Source of the DNA: Notospermus geniculatus
Taxonomy: Eukaryota > Nemertea > Pilidiophora > Heteronemertea > Lineidae
Reading direction: 5' to 3'
Assembly (NCBI GenBank): GCA_002633025.1
Contig: NMRB01000037.1
Location: 732,673-796,672, forward strand
DNA: 64,000 nucleotides
Shown here: positions 53,938-62,175 of the stretch, piece by piece
How positions within the stretch are numbered: position 1 is the first letter of the stretch
Layout of the letters: every line of letters begins with the position of its first letter
Program-made: the position numbers and the translations under genes
Notes under the pieces: model-generated
The model's input: the letters and a program-made list of their open reading frames with translations, nothing else
What the model was told of the DNA's origin: nothing
Databases searched by the model: none

Positions 53938-54300
53938 ATGAAAATGAAATGAATGAAAATGAAAGGTATTTAAAGTGCCAAAATCCACAGAGATGTGATC
54001 GGTGACACTGTGTACAAACTATGATGGTCTGCTGTAGCGAGCAAAGAGAAGGGCCTTGAGGTGGCGAGCAAAAACAGTTGTGCTTTCAACCTTTCTGATG
54101 TTGGCTGGGAGTTGATTCCACAGCCTGGGGGCAACACACTGGAAAGCTCTGTCACCATAAGACAAAACCCTCCTTGAAACTTGATGTTTAACTGCACCAC
54201 TGTGACGGTCCGGTCTGAACTTGCTGCTGGCAAAACTTTCATGGCCCATTTGTGGGAACTGTAATTTAAAATTTGGCCAATTTTTCAAATTCGTATGCAG
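53938..54300 (-). mobile_element. 3' end of a CR1/L2-like LINE (ORF2 C-terminus)
   Basis: The minus-strand frame 54288-54019 ends with a block typical of the extreme C-terminus of CR1/L2/jockey-type reverse transcriptase polyproteins: SYGDRAFQCVAPRLWNQLP, then an IR-x-V-E-S motif and a LKALLF segment before the stop. This follows family knowledge that non-LTR ORF2 proteins end with an APRLWN-LP-IR pattern about 30 residues from the stop. The 3' tail, read on the minus strand, is a TCATTTTCATT-type microsatellite (plus-strand 53938-53965). The catalytic reverse transcriptase and endonuclease domains are absent, so this is a dead, 5'-truncated copy of about 360 bp. It appears to have landed in a family A SINE. 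Confidence 0.85.
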
Positions 54301-54475
54301 GCATGTCCTCCATTTTCAGTGAAACTCAAGGTTAACCAAATCCAGTGAGTGCGAACTAATCATAGATTTATTACGAGCAGATTATTGCTATGATCATTAA
54401 AGTTGATATTACAATCAAAATGTACCTCGTACCAGCTGGTTTAGTTACAAGAAAGAGAATGGAAGGAATGGTAAT

Positions 54476-55237
54476 CAGTGTTCTCCAACTTCTGAGACAA
54501 TTGGTGTGGCGGTATCCGGGCTCCGACGGGGGGTCTGGGGGGCCTCCCCCTGAAATTTTTTTGCGTAGGTGGGCTGAGATGCGATTTCCTGCGTTCTGAT
54601 GATGCAAAGACTGCATGTAACAGGTTCCTGCAACCCCTCATTTGAAATGGGAACGGTCCCAAACCAGACACAACAAAGCCACGTGGTCAGCCTCCAGTCA
54701 AAACAAGAGCACATGGTCAGGCCGTAGTACTGCTCAGGTGCAGTAGTTTTGGTCAGCAACGTTTCTTGTTCATCCAATGAAATTAGAAAGGGGTGTGAGA
54801 ATCAGAAGTTTTCAACTGTGAGACAGACGTCAATCAACCTGTAACTTAGGCCCCCGACTCCCGATTGGCTATTGCCATAGCTACCTGTCTCTGGCCGACT
54901 GTCAATCAAACATGATGTTTGAATGACATTTTGACTACTGACGGTCCCAGGCCACTGTCAGATCGTGGGAAGATCAAAGGATGATGCCGACAAGTCGTGC
55001 TCGAGTGTGGTGTTTGTGGTTTAGGCCTGTGGTTAGCATGATGCATGATTACAAATATTGACTTTGTGTGCGATACGGTTGCTTCAGCGTAACTTTCGTC
55101 AGCCGTGGCGGGCAGTTTTTTTCTGTGGCGGCAGACTTTTTTGGTGTGGCGGGAACAGTCCGTTCGGCGTTTAGGTTGGCGGCAAGAAAATTTGGTGTGG
55201 CGCCGTGTACCCGTGGTATAGGAGTTGGAGAACACTG
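54476..55237. mobile_element. 762-bp CAGTG element with 5-bp target duplication GTAAT
   Basis: CAGTGTTCTCCAACTTCT and GGAGTTGGAGAACACTG are the ends, with GTAAT on both sides (54471-54475 and 55238-55242). The body has GACGGGGGGTCTGGGGGG...CCTCCCCCTGAAATTTTT and three GTGGCGG motifs. No transposase frame. The ends fit hAT (CAGTG). Truncated relatives are at 16080-16380 and 36655. Confidence 0.88.
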
Positions 55238-55244
55238 GTAATTT

Positions 55245-56205
55245 TGTCATAAAATGAAACGCGTGTCCAGGATTGTATCATAAAACGAAAGGCCAAGTGT
55301 ACTTTTGAGTGTTCAAAGAGCCCTTTTGTGCAGGCATTTCAGAAATAATACCCCAAAATAAAATCACCACCAAGGATAGAACTGAGTGAAATATCCATGA
55401 TGACAGGCCTTTAGATTCCACCAGAGGAGACGGAAACACCCTGTATTTTTTGATGGGGTATTTTGAAAGCATCGTACATGCCGCCCTCAGCATCGCAGAG
55501 TATAGGTCGACCCGATCGAACGGAATCAAAGATGGTGGTATATGTAACAAAATGTGAAAGTTTCGTCAAAATTTCGCCCAAAACTTGTGATTCAGTCAGG
55601 CCTGTCACGCCAGGCGCTACTAACCCTCCCCCTGAGCCGGTTACTTCGGGAAGTATCCCAGCATGCAGAGCATGATGTCACTTTTGAACACAGATGAACA
55701 AGCCCTCGCATAAATCGGGGTGCAAAAGAAATCAAACGCTGTCGTGTTAGACACAAGTGTCATGGCAGACAATCAGCCAATCAGAGTGCATCCGCCATGA
55801 CGTAATGACATAGTATGACGTTCTGCGCAGTTAAGGGGTTAAAATGCTAACTTTCTCATTCTACGATACAATATTGCCTCCCTCACCGAAATCCAGTATG
55901 AAAACCGCTGTCAACGAACAGGACCAAACTTGCCATCCGTCATTGCTCATAGCTTCTTTCATTCATGTTATCTTTTAAAACCTGAATAGACTGCAAATAA
56001 ATGCAGATGGACTTTATTCCCGATGGCGAGTTAATGGAGGGGATGAGTAGCAAATTTCGTCCGAAATCAAAACAGACAAGTTGTTGTAGCGTTGTGTGGT
56101 CGTTTTGAGTGTGGGAAAGTGAAACACAACAAACTGCCACATGCTCAACCGAAGACAATTCACACTTCAGAGGGAGAACTGACTGACCATAGAATCCTCC
56201 TCCAG
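55245..56205. other. unassigned non-coding sequence
   Basis: Nothing recognised. GTTAAGGGGTTAAAATGC near 55831 may be a right end of the TTAA-CCC group, but no left end was found. Confidence 0.45.
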
Positions 56206-56210
56206 CTATA

Positions 56211-56468
56211 AGGGCCGTTTAGATGACAGGCAAAAATCCACATGCGATCCGATCGAATCCGATTGTGGTTCAACTCTTGCGTGTAAACGCTACCCAATGC
56301 GGTCCAATGTGGATTTTAAATGGTCCCGAATCCACATTAGACTGCATTGGACCACATGCGACCATATTCAAATCTCATCTAAATGGGAATGAGATCCGAT
56401 GCAGGTCGATCGGATCCAATCGGATCGAATCTGAATGTGTTTTTTTGGCTTGTCGTCTAAACGGCCCT
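56211..56468. mobile_element. 258-bp MITE, AGGGCCGTTTAGA ends
   Basis: AGGGCCGTTTAGATGACA and TGTCGTCTAAACGGCCCT. The interior is a patchwork of CGATCCGATCGAATCCGAT, ATGCGGTCCAATGTGG and their complements. Confidence 0.92.
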
Positions 56469-56526
56469 ATTATCACTGCTGTCCACCACTAGAGTGTAAA
56501 CCTACAGAGACGTACATTTCAGCTAT

Positions 56527-56647
56527 TGGCTGGTATTCATAATAGTTAACAAATGCTTTTACTTAAGATTTGCACAGTGAGGTCCAATGTAAATGTACTA
56601 CAAAACTTGAAGGAAAAGCATTTACTAGCTTTTATGAATATCAGCCA
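56527..56647. mobile_element. 121-bp foldback element, copy 2
   Basis: Same length as 11597-11717 with about seven substitutions and no indel. TGGCTGGTATTCATAA to TTATGAATATCAGCCA. Confidence 0.93.
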
Positions 56648-56718
56648 TTATGTTGCAAGGCCTCAATCCTTTCTCGGTTGCGACAAGCGTCTGCTTTTGC
56701 TGGAGCGGCTCACATTAA

Positions 56719-57218
56719 CCCTTAGAATGCCAGGTTCGTTTTGGTCTTTCTGCACCCCCTGGCCGGCCATTTTTTAGAAAATTTAAAAATTTTCAGCAGA
56801 TTTTCAATTGGCTTCACACCTCATCCTCAATAGGGCCACCTTCATTCTCACCTTCAGATTCACTTTGAACAATATTGGAATCAGAATCACTGTGCATGTC
56901 ATCCACACAGTGAAGAACTATTTCTGATGCATGACGCCATTTTTAAATGTCTTGATGGGGCGATTTGTTTCCCAACTTCCCATTCGCTCAAACACACACC
57001 TTCCTGGCCAATTATCCAATCAAAATTGCCGTTGCATCCAACTTTGATGTCACCAGTTTACCAGGAAAAATTTCTAGGATATTTAGTTTCAGTAAACATC
57101 GATTGATGGCGGCGGTGCAATGATGATGGCTGCGCGAGACTAGGACGTTCCCAAACGCCGGCGGCCTGTGGATACGGAATTTCTGGGACGTGCATGTACG
57201 CCGGCGGCACTCTAAGGG
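56719..57218. mobile_element. 500-bp TTAA-flanked CCCTTAGAATGCC MITE
   Basis: CCCTTAGAATGCC and GGCACTCTAAGGG (one mismatch), TTAA at 56715-56718 and 57219-57222. CCGGCGGC words near the right end. Its left end abuts a relic of the GTGACCC MITE family. Confidence 0.9.
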
Positions 57219-57224
57219 TTAATA

Positions 57225-58125
57225 GCACTGTACACTGGTCAGGCTGTCAGTGGCCAAATGACCTTACAAATCACATATAAAACATTGAACATATTCATGT
57301 CCCTGTGACACATGGTCCCACAGATGGGGAAATAATTAGCCAGACAAACTGATCACATCACGTCTCTGACAGTCATGCACTTGCTGGGTCCCATGAATAA
57401 ATGGACAATAACCACACAAAAACCACAAATGGCAAAGAAAGAAGACATCCCCCAACCCCCTGAACCCCTTCTGAAAGGGGTCACGCATAATTGGTTGCCA
57501 CAATGTACCTTAATTATCTAGATAATTACCAAGTTTCATTATCATCGTGAACAGACATTGGAGACTAAATGAGATTAGTCATGCATTTATCACTATCATC
57601 TGAACATCTATAACCAGTTTTACACGAGAACGGTTTGGACCGGTTAACCCCTGTCAACCTCTCTTCCTTGAGCCAGTTGAAGCTATAGATGACCAAGCTA
57701 TAGATGACCTGTCAGGTTCATTAACCCCTAACTGTGTAATTTTTTTAGTAAAAATTTGTCTTTCTTTTAAAAGAAAAATTTGCCAAAAAAAGGATTTGAC
57801 ACATAAGGTTCCAGGCGTGATATAACGTCCTACGCACTGTGAAGCACCATTTCTTTGCAAGGCGTTATTACGCCTTACGCAAGCTGAGATCCTCAGGTGT
57901 TTTCGGGGGTTCCCCAGATTTCATAATGACGTCATAGTATGTCGTACCCAGTTACGGAGTGAAGGAAGGTCCTGGAGGTTGGGGGGAGGGCACAGATTTG
58001 GCAAAATAGCGGGCCGTAGCCTTAGTCCCTAGCAGTGAGTGTGAGCTGAAATATTGGCGATGCAGTCCGGGGGAGGAAAATTTTAGAAAATAAGAGTGCT
58101 AATAAGAGAGCAAAATTGGAGACAC
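57225..58125. other. unassigned non-coding sequence
   Basis: Nothing recognised. AAGCTATAGATGACC is duplicated at 57678 and 57696. Confidence 0.45.
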
Positions 58126-58141
58126 TCTAGCTATGTAAGTG

Positions 58142-58263
58142 TGGTTCATTGGTTTACTGGACTTGGGATTTTTGGGAAAGGCAGTCAAATGCCAAGCCTG
58201 CCAAATATTTATTTTTGACAAGCCAAATATTGGGGGGGGGGGCCCGCCCCCCTCCTAGAGCCC
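58142..58263. mobile_element. putative insertion between GCTATGTAAGTG repeats
   Basis: GCTATGTAAGTG occurs at about 58130-58141 and 58265-58276. The enclosed sequence ends CTCCTAGAGCCCT, the complement of a common hAT-like AGGGCTCTAG end, after a poly-G/poly-C core. No matching left end is visible, so the class is uncertain. Confidence 0.5.
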
Positions 58264-58678
58264 TGCTATGTAAGTGGCTTTGTGCTATTTACATGGGGAC
58301 GGATGGAACGGGACCAGTCTCGAGTTGGTTAAGACCTCTTAAATCATGCTCCCGTCACCTGGTGGCGCAGGTGACTCTTCTTTCTTTATTAACTTTAGTA
58401 CTGTGTGCAGAACTGAATTACATAGGTGCTTCCTGACCTTAGATAACCTTTACTTTGTTTTTCTATCCTACCTTGAGATGACTTCAAGAAGTGGTACTTA
58501 CCTGAAACGGTAAAAAAGATAATTTATGGATTTACAGCTAGATATGACAGGAAAATGATTTTTCTGTGCAGGATGCAGCAAACAAAGATTTCAATAGAGA
58601 ACAGGATCTGCTGAAAGACGAAAGTTGTAATATCTGAAGTTCCATGAGCACAAGAATTGAACCAAGCTGACAGACTTT

Positions 58679-58897
58679 GGGCCGATTTTTTAAACGATAG
58701 TTAAGGAAAACCTCAGTTTAACCATTGGCCTTTCTGACAAACCGTGATTTAACCAAAGTAAACATTTTGACTTTTAGAATGTTTGGCTATCAACGATTCA
58801 TAAAATCGAAAAATTCACTGCGATTAACAAACAGTTTGTCAACTGAGGGTTAATGAAACCCGATGGTTATCTTAGCTATCGTTTAAAAAATAGTGCC
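58679..58897. mobile_element. ~219-bp foldback
   Basis: GGGCCGATTTTTTAAACGAT-AGTTAAG at the left mirrors CTTAGCTATCGTTTAAAAAA-TAGTGCC at the right. The arms are imperfect inside (AACCATTGG..., AACTGAGGGTTAA). Confidence 0.8.
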
Positions 58898-58898
58898 A

Positions 58899-59977
58899 AT
58901 GGCACTGTGCCCGCTTGGCTTGACAGCACAGTGGTACTGGCAGATATCATCAGCAATCCCACTTAAGCCATATCTAAGTACAAACATGCCATGGCGACCA
59001 TACTGGATGTCCGATCAGGCCAAAACCTTACATGCACATAGGTCATCTCGAGAGAGCCATATAGCACATTTGAGCACTCTGGGTCAAGTCATTCCCGAGT
59101 TATAGCACTTTAATGATTTTCATGTTATGCCACCTGGCGGCCATATTGGAAATCAAACCAGGCCAAAATTTGACATGCACTTAAAGGTCATCCAGAGGGA
59201 GCTAAATATCAAGTTTGAGCACTCTGGGTCAAGCCGTTCCCAAGTTATAGCACTTAGATGATTTTCAGGTTACGCCACCTGGTGGCCATATTGGATGTCC
59301 AATCAGGCCGAAACTTGGTATTTTTGAAGGTACCCCTCTAATACACATTTATGCAAGATATGAAGTTGCTCGGTGCAATAATGACGAACTGCGGCAGGTT
59401 CGTTACTTTTGTAGAACTTTGACCTCTCTGACCTTGAAAAGTAGGTCAAATTAAAAACTGGGGTACTATGTTATGTATCCTCACCAGATATACCCATCAT
59501 CAAAATTAGATGAAGATCCGTCGCCTAATTAGGGAGAAATAGCACTTTTGGTGATTTTCGTTTTGGCCCCCTAGTGGCAATGTCAAGAATCAGATTTCAC
59601 CGAAATGCTGTCTGTAAGTTGCTATAACATAGAGGTACATGTGTACAAAGTTTCAACACAACAACTCACTCCGTTATCAAAATATAGCCCTTTGAAGTTT
59701 TTCACGAAACGCCCCCTGGAGGCCAAACTAGGAATCCAACCGTGCTCAAAATCGAACTCGACCTAGATCTTAGGCCCATATACACACCCACCAAAGACCA
59801 AAAAGATTCGTCGAAAAATAAAGGTGCTAGAGCGCTAACAAGCCAAAAGTTTACGGACGTAGCGCCGTACGGACCGCCGTACGGACCGCCGTACGGACTA
59901 ACGCACGACAGACCACCACTCAATGACCCCAACCACAGCTTAAGCCCTGCTGGGCCTTGCGGCCAAGCGGGCTAAAA
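58899..59977 (+). mobile_element. ~1.1-kb non-autonomous element E
   Basis: Starts TGGCACTGTGCCCGCTTGGC and ends GCCTTGCGGCCAAGCGGGCT; GCCCGCTTGGC/GCCAAGCGGGC are inverted. The body has tandemly related blocks (GAGCACTCTGGGTCAAG twice, GCCACCTGG-GGCCATATTGGA twice), phrases shared with element K (CCCCCTGGAGGCCAAA), and a 12-bp tandem GTACGGACCGCC near 59866-59895. The 3' end is a GGCC-TTGC-GGCC hairpin. Helitron-like or similar, unproven. A 3' fragment is at 5466. Confidence 0.75.
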
Positions 59978-60069
59978 ATCGGCCCTTTGAGGTTGAAACA
60001 ACACCGTTCTGGCAATCAGAATTTGTGTAGTCTCATTACATAATGCAATAGCGTACATGTAGTTGGTAC

Positions 60070-60405
60070 ATTTGAAACCATTTCAGTGCCGATGCCATTA
60101 GGACAGTTACGTTACATGACGGCCAAAAGGATGCCGTGATGTTGCTGCGTCAAAATGCAAAACAAAATTTCAAAATTTCAAAATTTCACCAATGTTCCAA
60201 AGCCACAATGCCATCACTGAAATGGTTCACCTTCAGTACCAAATATACGCGACAATATGACATCACGACGCCACATAGTGAACTTCTGTACATGACGCTA
60301 GTGCATTATGTTGGTGATGTCATGGCAGTGACACAACATCATGGACCAGTAAACCGGTCTATGGTACCGAAATCGTTTATTCACCATTTTGAGTAAACTC
60401 CACAA
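60070..60405. mobile_element. CATTTCAGTGCC element with AAATTTC repeats
   Basis: CCATTTCAGTGCCGATGCCA and GCCATCACTGAAATGG (about 60218) are inverted. The later part, GACGCTAGTGCATTATGTTG and CATGGACCAGTAAACCGGTC, matches 46340-46440. Confidence 0.6.
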
Positions 60406-60527
60406 CATACACAATATTAATAGTTTACAAAACTGACTGAAAATGCACCACATGGAAGTTAAACATAACTTATGCAAAGTGGCTCAATGAATTTTTTCAA
60501 CACTGATAATAAGAGCTCTTCATGTTA

Positions 60528-61015
60528 CAACTCCATAAGAGACACCCTCTCAACCAAAAGTAGCTTTTTTAACATCATCACACCAATTACCTTTTTTGCT
60601 GTGTCTGACAGGTTCATGAACGTCAATCTAATGAAATCGCTGTTGAATGCCTCCTGATTTTGTGTGAAAGGCATCCACCATTGATTATCAAGCTGATTTT
60701 GCGTTGCGACTTGCTTTGCAACTGGGCACTCGATCGCCGAAGTGGACTCGCTAGACGCGATTTCCACCAATGGCGAAGATGTGGTCAATTTCAGTTGTCA
60801 ATTGGTCGGCGACCGGTATCAGTTCCCTTGCGATCGTATTCAATCACAGGTTGCAGCACAGAAACTTGCGACAGTAACTTGCTCGACAGTTACAAGAGCT
60901 TGCAGACAGAGACTTTTGACATTTTTTTTTCTTTCACGTGGAAGACCAATCGGTAGGTTTATTGCGACAGTTTTGCCAGAACTGTTGCAAGTTTTCTTTC
61001 ACGTGGAAGGCCGGC
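60528..61015 (+). mobile_element. dispersed repeat, copy with both modules
   Basis: 60695-60905 matches the 33740-33955 MITE in reverse (GTTGCGACTTGCTTTGCAAC, CCACCAATGGCGAAGATGTG). 60930-61012 matches 45717-45785 in reverse (CTTTCACGTGGAAGACCAAT, CGGTAGGTTTATTGCGACAG). CTTTCACGTGGAAG is itself duplicated at 60931 and 60994. Confidence 0.75.
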
Positions 61016-61019
61016 ATTA

Positions 61020-61500
61020 CAGACAGATCATGATTCACGTAAGGTACAGTTGGAGCAGGCAACCCATTGATGTACCTCCCGACTTCATAATTCATGAAAC
61101 AGCCCTCGTACAAATTGACGAATGAATCACACACGTTCATTATTTATGAACGCAATGTTTGTGGTCTCGTTCGTGGCGGTACGACAGTGTCGTTCCGCTC
61201 TTGATGGTCCCCTTCCTGCGTTATTGATGACCACTTTAACACTGCTGTCTCAGTATAACAGGGTGAACAATGGTCATGGAGTGTTGGTTCACGAAAGGAA
61301 TGATCCTTACCTGATGTTTGCCTTTCATGCTAAATATTTATGGGATGGATGTGTGGTACGGTGCCACTTCATGGTTTGTCTTAACCATTTCAGTGCATCC
61401 TGGTGTACCAGGACAAGACATGACATAAGCCCTTTTTACAAAAGTTCAGTTGAAGCATGCAAAGCTCTATCCGGATTGAGCCCTTCAATTCAAGCGGGAC
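61020..61500. other. unassigned non-coding sequence
   Basis: The 135-codon plus-strand frame 61122-61529 is not recognisable and overlaps the start of a family D repeat, so I do not call it. Confidence 0.45.
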
Positions 61501-61504
61501 AGAC

Positions 61505-61850
61505 TCGTTACACTGCCATAACCTGCTAGCCGAGCCCACCTAGTCGTCATGGTCACCTGTCATGGTAATGAATGACGTAAAGGCAAAGATCGTTCAGTTG
61601 ACACATGTGCACTGCACTCAGGTAAGCGTGCCAGATTTTGGCTCTACCCATTTACACTACACAAAACTGTACCGAACCGTGCTCGACCCGGACCGAGCCT
61701 ACCTCGGATTGCAGCTCGACTCGGCTCGGTTCCATTTGGTATCGGGACAAGGTGACCTGTTTACGCTTGGCAAAATTGTACCGAACTGTACTCTGTCCCA
61801 ACCGAGCATGCTGAAAATTCCGTAGTGTAAAAGGGGCTGTACTAGGCACA
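61505..61850 (+). mobile_element. dispersed repeat family D copy
   Basis: GCCGAGCCCACCTAG, GTCATGGTCACCTGTCATGG, AATGAATGACGTAAAGGC, CGAACCGTGCTCGACCCGGA, TACCGAACTGTACTCTGTCC. Reverse-oriented relative of 3890-4250. Confidence 0.75.
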
Positions 61851-62043
61851 TGACGTCGGGTCATGACACACGTACATGAGGTGTCAAAGGGGCTGTTCAT
61901 TTTCATCACTTGAGGAATCTCAATTTGTGATCCTTGGGAAAACGCAAAAAGCTATGCACTTGCAAACTGCACGGATTATTTTTTGTACTGAACAGAATAA
62001 TCGCTGAAATTTGCAGCTTCATAGCTTTCTCCATTTTCTCAAG

Positions 62044-62133
62044 GATGACAACTCAGATTCCTCAAGTGACGAAAACGAACAGTCCCTTTATGACATTGAC
62101 CCAACGTCAGGCCTAGCAACAGCCCAGGGTTAA
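62044..62133 (+). CDS. candidate short terminal exon, acidic (low confidence)
   Basis: Preceded by a textbook-like acceptor (CTTTCTCCATTTTCTCAAG, ending at 62043), the next 30 codons read an acidic Ser/Asp stretch (DDNSDSSSDENEQSLYD) and then IDPTSGLATAQG before TAA at 62131-62133. The composition is more protein-like than the minus-strand reading of the same bases. There is no supporting upstream exon or homologue that I recognise, and chance is a serious alternative. It would lie inside an intron of the minus-strand gene if that gene's exon ends at 62176. Confidence 0.2.
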   Translation, partial: DDNSDSSSDENEQSLYDIDPTSGLATAQG

Positions 62134-62175
62134 GACAATCAAACCGATGTAATTCAGAGCAGATGGTGAACCTAC

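Noticed and set aside
61122-61529. 135-codon plus-strand frame
   Set aside because: No domain, ends inside a family D repeat, composition not protein-like.
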